A DNA stretch of 45,363 bases from Nostoc flagelliforme FACHB-838 (GTDB taxonomy: Bacteria > Cyanobacteriota > Cyanobacteriia > Cyanobacteriales > Nostocaceae). The stretch covers positions 1 through 45,363 of the forward strand of contig NZ_JACJSI010000056.1 in assembly GCF_014698065.1 (NCBI RefSeq), given 5' to 3'. A model generated the notes under the pieces. The model saw nothing but the letters and a program-made list of their open reading frames with translations. It was not told the origin of the DNA and made no database searches. The position numbers and the translations under genes were made by a program. Below are positions 8,306 to 16,171 of the stretch, in pieces; the stretch's first letter is position 1, and each line of letters opens with the position of its first letter.

Positions 8306-9145
8306 ATGACTAATATTATTACCGCCTTAGTGAGACGACAACTCAGATTTCCAGCACATATCTGGCTGGTTTCGTTCCTACTGACTATTGGTTTAACAAG
8401 TGGTTGGCAACGTACTTCGGCGACGACACCACAACAATTAGTTCAAGTTGGTACACCCCAAAACGCACTAGCCAATCTGAAAAATCTGTTGACACAAGTT
8501 GATGCCGCCGCCAGCCGGGGAGATGTCAAAGGAGTGTTGCAATTTTATAGCCCCAATTTCACTCATGGGGATGGATTAAACCTCCAAACTCTGGAAAAGT
8601 CTTTAATTTCACTTTGGCAACGATATCCCAAATTGCAATACACTACAAAACTGCTATCTTCAAAATCTGAAGGCAATGGGATTATTGCTGAAACAGAAAC
8701 GAATATAACTGGTTTACCCTCCGGTAACGCTAATAAATTGGCTCTCAATGCCACAATTAAATCGCGTCAGCGCATTGAAAACGGCAAAATCGCCCGCCAA
8801 GACATATTGTCAGAACGCACCTTGCTTACCTCTGGCAGCAAGCCGCCCCAAATTGATTTTAAATTACCACAGCAGGTGCTGGTTGGTCAGAAGTATAATT
8901 TTGATGCGATCGTCCAAGAGCCACTTGGTGACGATTTTCTATTAGGGACAGCGCTAGAAGAACCCATAAAACCAGATAAATTTCTCAACCCCACATCTGT
9001 AGATTTGCAATTACTAACATCTGGTGGACTGTTTAAAACGGGACAAGCACCTTCCACACCTGGTAGCCAATGGGTTTCTGCCGTCATCCTACGGGGTAAT
9101 GGGATGACGATGGTAACTCAGCGCCTGCAAGTGGTGAAGAAGTAG
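8306..9145 (+). CDS. Exported NTF2-like domain protein of unknown function
   Basis: Encodes 279 aa from the ATG at 8306; an in-frame TTG lies two codons upstream. Residues about 12-32 are hydrophobic and end near 'SATTPQ', consistent with a signal peptide. Residues 50-170 ('LKNLLTQVDAAASRGDVKGVLQFYSPNF' region) look like an NTF2/SnoaL alpha+beta fold: a helical start, the 'FYSPNFTHGDG' turn, then 'GIIAETETNITG' and 'SRQRIENGKI' strands. The remainder is beta-rich. This type usually binds small ligands or is structural. Divergent from murG with an 84-bp gap. Function not known. Confidence 0.6.
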   Translation: MTNIITALVRRQLRFPAHIWLVSFLLTIGLTSGWQRTSATTPQQLVQVGTPQNALANLKNLLTQVDAAASRGDVKGVLQFYSPNFTHGDGLNLQTLEKSLISLWQRYPKLQYTTKLLSSKSEGNGIIAETETNITGLPSGNANKLALNATIKSRQRIENGKIARQDILSERTLLTSGSKPPQIDFKLPQQVLVGQKYNFDAIVQEPLGDDFLLGTALEEPIKPDKFLNPTSVDLQLLTSGGLFKTGQAPSTPGSQWVSAVILRGNGMTMVTQRLQVVKK

Positions 9146-9154
9146 TACAAACGC

Positions 9155-9182
9155 GTAGAGACGCAATTAATCGCATCTCTAC
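9155..9182. repeat. Imperfect palindromic dispersed repeat
   Basis: The sequence GTAGAGACGCAATTAA followed by TCGCATCTCTAC is an imperfect palindrome with two mismatched pairs. It resembles the common Nostoc 'GTAGAGACGCGATTAATCGC' family from memory and lies just downstream of the NTF2-like gene. Confidence 0.5.
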
Positions 9183-9285
9183 AGGAGTTAGGAGTAATAG
9201 ACAGACTGATGATAAATTATGAACGATGAAACTTGTGCTAATTCATAATTCATTAACTGTTAACTCCTCACTCCTAACTATCCTA

Positions 9286-10059
9286 ATGACTTCCCTACAA
9301 AATCAAATCATTTTGATTACTGGTGCAAGTAGTGGTATTGGTACTGCTTGTGCAAGAATCTTCGCTGGTGCGGGTGCAAAACTTATTTTGGCAGCACGGC
9401 GTTTAGAACGTTTACAACAGCTAGCAGATACTCTCAGTAAAGATTTTAGTACTGAAACTCATTTATTAGAGCTAGATGTGCGCGATCGCAGCGCTGTTGA
9501 ATCTGCCATTGCGACTCTACCTCCCGCTTGGTCTGATATCGATATTCTCATTAATAACGCTGGCTTAAGTCGTGGTTTAGACAAGTTGCACGAAGCCAGC
9601 TTTCAAGACTGGGAAGACATGATTGATACTAACGTTAAGGGTTTACTTTACGTCTCCCGCTATGTCGTTCCGGGAATGGTAAGTCGCGATCGCGGTCATC
9701 TGGTAAATTTAGGTTCCATTGCCGGACATCAAACCTATCCCGGTGGTAATGTCTACTGTGCAACCAAAGCTGCTGTGAGGGCAATTTCTGAAGGTTTAAA
9801 ACAAGACTTGTTGGGGACACGGGTACGTGTAACTTCCGTTGATCCTGGTATGGTAGAAACGGAATTTAGCGAGGTGCGCTTTCACGGAAATACTGAACGC
9901 GCCAACAAAGTCTATCAGGGAGTTACACCCCTAACAGCAGATGATGTGGCTGATGTGATATTTTTTTGCGTGACGCGATCGCCCCATGTCAATATTAATG
10001 AAGTTGTGCTAATGCCTGTTGACCAAGCTAGCGCTACCCTAGTTAACCGACGAACATAA
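9286..10059 (+). CDS. Short-chain dehydrogenase/reductase (SDR)
   Basis: Encodes 257 aa from the ATG at 9286 (MTSLQNQIILITGAS). An in-frame ATG 60 bp upstream adds residues that translate junk-like repeat DNA and is rejected. Classical SDR motifs: TGASSGIG (cofactor loop), DVRDR (adenine ring), NNAG (residues about 92-95), the catalytic Ser in 'LVNLGSIAGH', and 'YCATK' (the YxxxK pair). The C terminus 'PMPVDQA' type ending matches the YdfG/serine 3-dehydrogenase-like group, which oxidises 3-hydroxy acids with NADP; the precise substrate is not determinable. Confidence 0.88.
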   Translation: MTSLQNQIILITGASSGIGTACARIFAGAGAKLILAARRLERLQQLADTLSKDFSTETHLLELDVRDRSAVESAIATLPPAWSDIDILINNAGLSRGLDKLHEASFQDWEDMIDTNVKGLLYVSRYVVPGMVSRDRGHLVNLGSIAGHQTYPGGNVYCATKAAVRAISEGLKQDLLGTRVRVTSVDPGMVETEFSEVRFHGNTERANKVYQGVTPLTADDVADVIFFCVTRSPHVNINEVVLMPVDQASATLVNRRT

Positions 10060-10104
10060 AAGTAGTCCATCTCATACCATTCTAAAAAAGCTTACCCTTT
10101 TCAC

Positions 10105-10318
10105 TTACTCTACTGAAGAGAGAAAGGAAGCGCTTGTCCAGTCTTGAGCATACCAACGCAACATATCTGTTGGGGCCTGCTTGGCAACCTGAACAGTGGT
10201 TTTATGCGGCTGTTTAACTGGGTATTCCAGTGCGACGGCACAGTTCGATGTTGGCTAATATCTGTCGCCAAGCTTTTGAAAAACCTTCGAGGAAGTTGAC
10301 AGTGATAGGCGCGATCAC
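10105..10318 (-). pseudogene. Frameshifted C-terminal fragment of an unrecognised gene
   Basis: On the minus strand, a frame beginning at a GTG (10318-10316) reads APITVNFLEGFSKAWRQILA and on to CRRTGIPS, then a stop. The +1 frame continues directly as PVKQPHKTTVQVAKQAPTDM and RWYAQDWTSASF, ending at TAA 10107-10105. Both halves have protein-like composition and join naturally at the 'TGIP' point. I read this as a one-base frameshift in the tail of a former gene. The family was not recognised. The alternative single open frame across the region (10110-10382) has poorer composition. Confidence 0.5.
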
Positions 10319-10394
10319 TACTTAGGTAAACTTGAAAAACCGCTTGTGATAAATCTAGGTTTATATAACAATCCTGAATCATCCATGAAAAACA

Positions 10395-10427
10395 AGAACC
10401 CCGACTTATTAAAAAAGTCGGGGTTCT
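10395..10427. repeat. Dispersed hairpin, 13-bp perfect stem
   Basis: Arms AGAACCCCGACTT and AAGTCGGGGTTCT with a 7-base loop. It has terminator-like shape but lies between two broken genes and belongs to a hairpin type common in Nostoc intergenic DNA. The aroA remnant ends exactly where this hairpin begins. Confidence 0.7.
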
Positions 10428-10649
10428 GAGGGTTGCAAAGGTAGAACTACGGAGGATATGAGACGCGATCGCAAAGAAGAATCACTCGTTACACTAAAGG
10501 AACGCCCTGGATGAGATGCCAAAATTCCCAACATCAATCGCAATGTTATTCCAGAGTGATTCGGTTTAACCTTGAGCTAAAGCGCCCAACATTAGAATAC
10601 GGTGAGAGATAGATTTATCACCAGATACCCAAATGCAACCCCGTAAAGT
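10428..10649 (-). pseudogene. aroA (EPSP synthase) remnant with internal deletion
   Basis: The minus strand first encodes TLRGCIWVSGDKSISHRILM then LGALAQG and a stop at 10568-10566: this is the N-terminal EPSP synthase signature (GDKSISHR). In the next frame, from about 10564, it reads SGITLRLMLGILASHPGRSF then SVTSDSSLRSRLISSVVLPL, which is the following AroA block (normally NSGTTLRLMLG...GD.SLR.RPM..V..PL). About 50-60 residues between the blocks are missing, the frame has shifted, and conserved residues are altered (GTT to GIT, RPM to RLI). The remnant stops at the hairpin at 10395-10427. Certainly non-functional; a real aroA must lie elsewhere. Confidence 0.85.
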
Positions 10650-11150
10650 AAAAACAGCGAAAAGGGGCCGCTGAAAATAATTAACTTGTGAGAAAGGTTT
10701 TCGTGAGTTTCTACGGTTATAACAGAAGCCGGCATTAGGATACACTGGCTTTTGAATACACCGGAAATTCATCAGCGACTTAGTTTCTCCCTTCTAGTAA
10801 CTTCCTTTCCAGCATCCTATTGCTTTTGGCTGTATGAAACTTACTCCAATCTACGGGAAGTTTCCCTCCAAAAGGTTTCTTAGCATCTAAAAAGACCCCA
10901 CTGTTTTAAGGCTATAGTCTTAGAATATTTACAAGCTTTACTTACGAATTAGCTCTCTCTAGAAAAATTACCCTTTTTGCTGGGAAAGCTGAGATTCTAT
11001 CTGTTTTATCCGGCTTTGTGTAGCTTATTAACAAATCAGCGGATTCATTAATATTAAGCCTGCTTTACTATTTAGTTTCTTACCCTGACCTATTAGACTC
11101 CCTAGTGTTCATTTCATTTTGTTCAATAGCTTTTAGCCCTTATCGCTCCC
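10650..11150. other. Non-coding region upstream of the 170-aa gene
   Basis: About 500 bp without a supportable gene. It presumably holds the promoter for the gene starting at 11151 and decayed sequence upstream of the aroA remnant. No clear operator, riboswitch or repeat was seen. Confidence 0.3.
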
Positions 11151-11663
11151 ATGCTGACCCATCACCGCAAGCCCGTGTGCTTATCACTTATTTCCACTGA
11201 CCTACCAATCTGGTCTGTTGTTGAAACTGCCGGAACATTGTATCAAAAAGACCCTGACCGATTCCACTTACTGCTGACTGCACCACCTCTAATTAGTTGC
11301 GAAGTAGAGAGTGTCCTAAGCCCAGAGGAGACACTTTCCCAAAGTAAGAGCAAACCTTACGCTCCTAGCAGTCCCAGGGTTTTGTGGCTGGAGATTTCTC
11401 CTTACCGAGTCATCATGACTATGCAAGGTAATGCTCAAGTGAGTTACCGTCACTTCTGGGAACAGGGCGTTTATGGCATTAGTCGTTATTGGTTGCCAAC
11501 TGAGTCATTGCAACCAAATGATCCGATTCGTTTACGAAATTTTACTACTAGCCTAACTCTCAACGGACATCCCTTACCAGAACATTTACGTCTCGAATAT
11601 GAATTGTGGGCAGAAAAAGTCCAATTGGGATCTTACATTCTGAATTTGGAAATTAAACATTGA
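11151..11663 (+). CDS. Conserved cyanobacterial hypothetical protein
   Basis: Encodes 170 aa starting at ATG 11151. The sequence is soluble-looking, with no signal peptide or membrane segment. It has a Trp/Tyr-rich central part ('VLWLEISPYRVIMTMQGNAQ', 'YRHFWEQGVYGISRYWLPTE') and a C-terminal 'RLEYELWAEKVQLGSYILNL'. Such compact proteins are conserved in Nostocales, but I do not know a function or domain name. Monocistronic, with a long upstream region. Confidence 0.65.
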   Translation: MLTHHRKPVCLSLISTDLPIWSVVETAGTLYQKDPDRFHLLLTAPPLISCEVESVLSPEETLSQSKSKPYAPSSPRVLWLEISPYRVIMTMQGNAQVSYRHFWEQGVYGISRYWLPTESLQPNDPIRLRNFTTSLTLNGHPLPEHLRLEYELWAEKVQLGSYILNLEIKH

Positions 11664-11737
11664 TAGTTATGGGGAGTAGGGAATGGGAGAAAAGAATAAC
11701 TAATGCCCAATGCCCAATTCCCCATTATCAATTCCTC

Positions 11738-12319
11738 TTAACCAAAATAACTAGGTTGGTTTCCAGGTTTCCATTTAATATTGCAACCAACACTCGGCTT
11801 TTGCTCGCCTGTAACAGGTTTACCCGCTAGCACTGCTTCAATAGCTGCGCGTAAATCTGCGCCTGTTACGGGTTTACCATTACTGGGGCGGCTATCATCC
11901 AATTGTCCCCGATAAACAAGTTGGCGTTGGTCATCAAATACAAAAAAATCTGGTGTGCAAGCTGCTGTGTAAGCCTTTGCAGTTTCCTGGCTCTCATCGT
12001 AGCATAAGGTAAAATTCAACCCTTGTTCTGTTGCAAATGCTTGTAACGACTCTGGCGCATCATCCGGATAGTTTTTTGCATCGTTAGCACTAATGGCAAC
12101 GATCGCTAAATCACTTGTAAAATAATCTTTTCCTAACTGCACTAATTCTTTTTGGATGTGCTTTACAAATGGGCAATGCCGACAAATAAACATTACCAAG
12201 AGTGCTTTTTTATCTGCAAAGGTAGAAAGTGAAGTTCCCTTTCCAGATACTACTTCCGGTAGATTAAAATCTGGTGCTTTTGTGCCTAGCGGCAACATCG
12301 TTGAAGCAGTTAAAGCCAT
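11738..12319 (-). CDS. Thioredoxin-fold peroxiredoxin-like (AhpC/TSA-type) protein
   Basis: Encodes 193 aa. Begins 'LPLGTKAPDFNLPEV', the standard AhpC/TSA/redoxin opening, followed by the active-site segment 'FICRHCPFVKHIQKEL' (residues about 44-59) with a C-x-x-C motif, Cys-Arg-His-Cys. 'IVAISANDAKNYPDD' and 'ACTPDFFVFDD' (the cis-Pro region) complete the fold. A typical thioredoxin has WCGPC; CRHC is characteristic of the thioredoxin-like family often annotated as thiol-disulfide isomerase/redoxin. It probably acts on cytoplasmic redox substrates. Downstream (minus strand) there is a short spacer with degenerate repeats. Confidence 0.85.
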   Translation of the reverse strand: MALTASTMLPLGTKAPDFNLPEVVSGKGTSLSTFADKKALLVMFICRHCPFVKHIQKELVQLGKDYFTSDLAIVAISANDAKNYPDDAPESLQAFATEQGLNFTLCYDESQETAKAYTAACTPDFFVFDDQRQLVYRGQLDDSRPSNGKPVTGADLRAAIEAVLAGKPVTGEQKPSVGCNIKWKPGNQPSYFG

Positions 12320-12401
12320 AATTTACCTAATAACTTTATGCTGATAACTAACAGCTTTTGCTATCAGTATATTTTTACTCTAGCACTAAGTTTTCCATAA
12401 A

Positions 12402-12431
12402 TTAAGAGACGGTAAATTTACCGTCTCTTAA
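12402..12431 (-). terminator. Perfect 15-bp palindrome, likely terminator of the Hli gene
   Basis: TTAAGAGACGGTAAA is followed immediately by its reverse complement. It lies about 40 bp downstream of the high-light-inducible protein gene on the minus strand. The flanking U tract is weak, so a structural or bidirectional role is also possible. Confidence 0.55.
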
Positions 12432-12472
12432 TATTTGTTGAGAATTAAGTTATAGAAAATAGAAATCAGTTT

Positions 12473-12688
12473 TTACAGACTCGCCAAAACACCAATAATA
12501 CCGTGTCCTGTGAATACTTCTAATGCTATTAGAGAGACAAAACCAATCATTGCTAAACGACCATTGAGCATTTCTGCATAGGGAGTGAAACCAGTGCGAT
12601 CACCTTGCTCATCTATATAAACCTTTGGCTCGATCGCAAAGTTGTTCAATTTACCTTGGTCGTCAATTATAGCAGTGTTTGTACGCAT
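12473..12688 (-). CDS. High-light-inducible/CAB-like protein (Hli, SCP)
   Basis: Encodes 71 aa with one membrane helix. The chlorophyll-binding motif 'AEMLNGRLAMIGFVSLIALE' (residues about 39-58) contains the conserved E-x-x-N-G-R pattern of the light-harvesting superfamily, followed by 'FTGHGIIGVL'. Hli proteins sit in the thylakoid membrane, bind chlorophyll and carotenoid, and dissipate energy or protect photosystem assembly under high light. The soluble N terminus of about 35 residues is somewhat longer than in minimal Hlis. Expected to be stress-inducible, though no regulatory element was identified. Confidence 0.93.
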   Translation of the reverse strand: MRTNTAIIDDQGKLNNFAIEPKVYIDEQGDRTGFTPYAEMLNGRLAMIGFVSLIALEVFTGHGIIGVLASL

Positions 12689-12889
12689 GGATTTTTCCCT
12701 GTCTTCTCTTTATGTAAATAACTGTAACAAACTTATTAATTTTTGTAAAGCATTTTAATCTGATTCAAGTAGAAGTCCAAGCCAGAGAAGAGATATGATG
12801 ATGAATCGAGTTCAAAGCCATGTCTAAGCAACAGGCTCCGCTTTTCGTGCGTAAGCACTTTCAATCACATATCCATTCCCCAACAGCTA

Positions 12890-13612
12890 ATGCATCGATT
12901 TCGAGTAGAGGTTATTGCCAAAACACCAAACCCGCAGCAGGTGATTTATGCCGCAATGCACCAGGACTATACAGATGGGTTTGTGTTTGATGAGCGCGAC
13001 TCCTGGCCTTCGGAGTCACAAAGCGGCGAAGTTATTGTTAAGCGACTTTTAGCAGGTGAAAGGGGACATTATGGGCCTCTAGAGCATCCCCAAATTGTTT
13101 TCAACTGTGGCTACTTTCCCCACAGTGTCATGCAGCAGGCTCGTACTCATCGTGTTTCTGTATCATTTGATGTACAATCTTTTAGATATACAGGCAACCA
13201 ATTTATTGATGTAGTAGAAGGTAAGAAAGACATAGAAGATGTTTTTTACCTACGTCCCGTTGGTTATTACACTGATAGACAAGGCAAAAAGTACCATTAT
13301 TCACCAGAACAACGAGCAGCAGATTTAGAGTGGTGTCTAGAAGCAGCTAAACGATATAAAGCTGATTTTGAGGGTGGAATGTCTGAAGAACACGCAAGAG
13401 GTAAAGTACCTTTTGATTATCGCCAGCATTTTGTAGTTAGTTTCAATTTAAGGTCTTTCTTGCATTTTTGTGACCTGAGAAATAAGAAAGATGCTCAACT
13501 TGAAATTCAAAAGTTGTGTGAAATGATGTGGCCTCATTTTGAAGATTGGGCACCAGCGATCGCACAATGGTATGAAAAGCAGCGTCTAGGTAAAGCCAGA
13601 TTAGCACCATAA
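12890..13612 (+). CDS. thyX: ThyX, FAD-dependent thymidylate synthase
   Basis: Encodes 240 aa. It makes dTMP from dUMP with methylene-THF and FADH2, replacing ThyA. The signature region 'RTHRVSVSFDVQSFRYTG' (residues 85-102) is the cyanobacterial variant of the ThyX motif. 'ERGHYGPLEHPQIVF' (57-71) and 'FDYRQHFVVSFNLRSFLHF' (residues about 174-192) are also family-typical. Full length. The last 58 bp (13555-13612) recur in degenerate form at 14648-14704, downstream of the next gene. dut and dcd, which supply dUMP and dUTP, follow within 4 kb, so the region is functionally coherent. Confidence 0.95.
   Translation: MHRFRVEVIAKTPNPQQVIYAAMHQDYTDGFVFDERDSWPSESQSGEVIVKRLLAGERGHYGPLEHPQIVFNCGYFPHSVMQQARTHRVSVSFDVQSFRYTGNQFIDVVEGKKDIEDVFYLRPVGYYTDRQGKKYHYSPEQRAADLEWCLEAAKRYKADFEGGMSEEHARGKVPFDYRQHFVVSFNLRSFLHFCDLRNKKDAQLEIQKLCEMMWPHFEDWAPAIAQWYEKQRLGKARLAP
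13555..13612 (+). repeat. thyX 3' end, first copy of a flanking direct repeat
   Basis: Begins AGCGATCGCACAATGGTAT and ends at the thyX stop codon. It matches 14648-14704 with about six mismatches and one gap over 57-58 bp. Together the copies bracket the Rpn nuclease gene. Confidence 0.85.
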
Positions 13613-13719
13613 TCACATTTTGGGACAATTCATACTGAATTCTGACACCTCGGTGGAACGTCTCCGACTCCACTCCTGAGTTCTGAATTCTTCTTATAAA
13701 AAATTTGTAAAATGCTTTC

Positions 13720-14568
13720 ATGCGTCGAGATTCAATATTTTACAAACTGTTTCAACAATCTCCCACTTTGCTATTTGAACTAGTGGCAAATCCTCCAACT
13801 AATGCAGATAGTTATCGTTTTGATTCAGTCGCCGTCAAAGAACCAAAATTTGAAATTGACGGAGTATTTCTACCACCTGAAAGCGATGGTGCTGGAGTTG
13901 TATATTTTTGCGAGGTACAGTTCCAGAAAGATGAACAACTCTATGAGAGAGTATGGGCTGAATCTTCGTTATATTTCTACCGCAACCGTGCCAGATTTAG
14001 CGACTGGCAAGCAGTGATAATTTACCCGTCACGCAGTGTTGAACAAAGTGATATTCATCCTCATCGCTCATTCCTTAACGGCGGACAAGTACATCGAGTG
14101 TATTTAGATGAATTAGGGGATATTCGTCAATTACCTATATGGGTGGCGCTGATGGTATTAACTACAGCGGATGAAGAACAAGCACCAGAAGAAGCAAGGT
14201 ATTTGTTAACAAGAACTGCTCAAGAAATGCTATCACCATCAAGTCGCGCCATAATTGAATTAATAACGACGATCATGGTGTACAGATTTGAACAATTAAC
14301 TCAAGCGGAGGTAGAGTCTATGTTAGGAATCACGCTTAAGGAAACGCGAGTTTACCGAGAAATTAAGGAAGAAGGACGTGAAGAAGGACGTGAGGAAGCA
14401 ACAGCTAATCTTATTCTCCGGCAATTGACTAAGCGATTTGGGGAACTTTCTGAAGAAATACGCTCCTCAATTTCTGGTTTACCTTTGCCTGTTCTGGAAG
14501 ATTTGAGTGAAGCACTGTTAGATTTTACTAGTTTGGCTGATTTACAGGTTTGGCTACAAGCGCGATGA
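13720..14568 (+). CDS. Rpn family recombination-promoting nuclease/putative PD-(D/E)XK transposase with DUF4351-like tail
   Basis: Encodes 282 aa. It opens with 'DSIFYKLFQQSPTLLFELV', typical of the Rpn/DUF2887 family. The PD-(D/E)XK core is visible as 'FEIDGVFLPP' (Asp), then 'VVYFCEVQFQKDEQLYERV' (the E-x-Q pair). A charged 'EIKEEGREEGREEATANLIL' linker precedes 'LTKRFGELSEEIRSSISGLP', the DUF4351-like C terminus. Family members are nucleases that stimulate RecA-independent recombination and occur in many copies in cyanobacterial genomes. The gene sits between two copies of the thyX 3' end, indicating it arrived by insertion or unequal recombination. No inverted repeats were found at its ends. 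Confidence 0.88.
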   Translation: MRRDSIFYKLFQQSPTLLFELVANPPTNADSYRFDSVAVKEPKFEIDGVFLPPESDGAGVVYFCEVQFQKDEQLYERVWAESSLYFYRNRARFSDWQAVIIYPSRSVEQSDIHPHRSFLNGGQVHRVYLDELGDIRQLPIWVALMVLTTADEEQAPEEARYLLTRTAQEMLSPSSRAIIELITTIMVYRFEQLTQAEVESMLGITLKETRVYREIKEEGREEGREEATANLILRQLTKRFGELSEEIRSSISGLPLPVLEDLSEALLDFTSLADLQVWLQAR

Positions 14569-14647
14569 ATCCTTATATGCGAAAGCTGACAGAACTTGCA
14601 GTGGGATAAAGCAAGCGATCGCACTCCGATTTTTGGGTATGATTTAG

Positions 14648-14704
14648 AGCGATCGCACAATGGTATAGAAAGAGTGTCTAGGTAAGGCAAGATTAGCACC
14701 TTAA
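14648..14704 (+). repeat. Degenerate second copy of the thyX 3' end
   Basis: Reads AGCGATCGCACAATGGTAT then diverges slightly, ending 'ttagcaccttaa' against 'ttagcaccataa' in thyX. A one-base deletion breaks the thyX frame, so this copy is a relic. It marks the downstream boundary of the segment carrying the Rpn gene. Confidence 0.85.
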
Positions 14705-14876
14705 CTTTTTTGGAGTATTAAAAGTTTCCAGTAAAAAGCTTTTCATCGTTTAGAACCTTGTATTTTTATTTTGCAAAAAAGATATATTTCTGAGGTAATT
14801 ACGGTGATGATAAAAATAAAATATGCTACGCTGCAATCAATAAAACCTAGTGAATTAGATAAAAATTAGCTCACAC

Positions 14877-15677
14877 ATGAGTACATTAAGTGACCAAGAT
14901 ATCAAGCGAGAGTTGGGCAGGGATATACTAATATATCCTTTTAATGAAAGCAACCTTAAAGGAGCAAGTTACAATTTGACAGCAAGTAAGCTTGCGTGGA
15001 AAATCCAGGATGGAGAAAGTGCTTATGATAGTTCTGTAGAGAGAATTATTATCCCTAAAAATTCTACGGTTTTAATTCAAACTAATGAAGCTATTTGGGT
15101 TTCAAAAAGAATCACTGGAACATATCATTCTAAAGTTGGTTGGGTTTCTCAGGGCATAGGACATATTGGTACAACTTTGGATCCTGATTATATCGGTAAT
15201 TCTTTAATAGCAGTTCATAACCATAGTGACAAATCTGTACATCTGAAGCCAGAAACAGATACTTTTGTCTCTCTGATGTTTTATTATGTTAAAACCAAAT
15301 GATCGATTCCACATACCAATGATCCTGGTAGACCAGATATACTAAATGGCGTTCAGCGTAGTGAAGAGGAAAGACGCTGGCTTGATGAGCCTTTTAGAAA
15401 AAATGAAACACTTTTAAGAAAACAACTAAAAGAATCTGAAGTTTTCAAAAAGTTTAAAAAAAATTGGTTAGACAATTTGCTTTATATGCTCCCATATATA
15501 ATTTTAATATTACTTACAATTTTAAGTTTATGCTTTTATCTTTATCTAGATGCTAATAGCATAGTTCTCTCACAAAAACATTGGTATAATACAGTAAGGT
15601 CTATTGCTGATCGAACGACATATCTAGCATTTGGTGCATTAATTGTATTAATTACAAATGATTTGCGTAGAAGCTAG
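14877..15677 (+). pseudogene. Membrane-anchored dCTP deaminase-like protein, interrupted by an in-frame TGA
   Basis: Codons 1-141 encode a dCTP deaminase/dUTPase-fold domain: 'SDQDIKRELGRDILIYPF', 'GASYNLTAS', 'ITGTYHSKVGWVSQGIGH', 'LDPDYIGNSLIAVHN'. Codon 142 is TGA (15300-15302). The same frame then stays open for another 124 codons: SIPHTNDPGRPD..., a charged helix (RSEEERRWLDEPFRKNETLL), and two hydrophobic segments (MLPYIILILLTILSLCFYLY and TTYLAFGALIVLI). The uninterrupted protein would have about 266 aa. At the position of the catalytic Glu of Dcd (TLEF) this protein has Ala112 (LIAV), so deamination is unlikely even if intact: possibly a nucleotide-binding sensor tethered to the membrane. 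dut follows 36 bp later. The TGA may be a recent nonsense mutation, a sequencing error, or recoding. Confidence 0.75.
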
Positions 15678-15712
15678 AATATGGAACAAATGATATTTTG
15701 ATATCAAAAAAG

Positions 15713-16153
15713 ATGAAGCTGAAGATACGAAAATTACACCAATTAGCTATAGTTCCTAAATACGAACATTCAAATGATTCTGGACTAGATTTATTTTCCA
15801 TAGAACAAATAAAAATTCCTTCTGGAGAAAGCAGGTTAATACACACTGGTATTTCAATAGAATTACCTCAAGGAACTGAAGCTCAAGTTCGTCCAAGGAG
15901 CGGCCTAGCTCTTAAATATCAAATTACAGTTCTTAATACTCCCGGTACAGTAGATGAAGGTTATCGAGGAGAAATAGGTGTAATTTTAATAAATCATGGC
16001 AAAAGTCTTTTTAAAGTTACGGAAGGAATGAAAATTGCCCAAATGGTCATCACACCAGTAATTCATGTTGAAGTGGAAGAAGTGGATAACCTCAGTCATA
16101 CATCTAGAGGAACTGGTGGTTTTGGTTCAACGGGAATGACTGCAAAAATGTAA
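15713..16153 (+). CDS. dut: dUTP diphosphatase (dUTPase)
   Basis: Encodes 146 aa from the ATG at 15713; a TTG 15 bp upstream is a weaker start. It hydrolyses dUTP to dUMP and PPi, preventing uracil misincorporation and feeding ThyX. All five trimeric dUTPase motifs are present: 'NDSGLDLFS' (1), 'PRSGLALK' (2), 'NTPGTVDEGYRGEIGVI' with the catalytic Asp (3), 'GMKIAQMVI' (4), and the C-terminal lid 'RGTGGFGSTG' (5). Probably cotranscribed with the preceding membrane-anchored dCTP deaminase-like gene (36-bp gap). Convergent with dcd, 18 bp apart. Being AT-richer and next to an interrupted gene, it may have arrived with it by transfer. Confidence 0.95.
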   Translation: MKLKIRKLHQLAIVPKYEHSNDSGLDLFSIEQIKIPSGESRLIHTGISIELPQGTEAQVRPRSGLALKYQITVLNTPGTVDEGYRGEIGVILINHGKSLFKVTEGMKIAQMVITPVIHVEVEEVDNLSHTSRGTGGFGSTGMTAKM

Positions 16154-16171
16154 AATTGCATGCTACTTAGA

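Noticed and set aside
9226..9285. Upstream in-frame ATG for the SDR gene
   Set aside because: It would translate intergenic repeat DNA; the SDR fold begins properly at 9286.
10110..10382. 90-aa continuous frame on the minus strand
   Set aside because: The alternative frames over its downstream part give a better, frameshifted protein; the continuous frame is a shadow.
15477..15677. Separate 66-aa membrane protein
   Set aside because: In the same frame as the deaminase-like gene and continuous with it except for one TGA; no own start with a ribosome-binding site.
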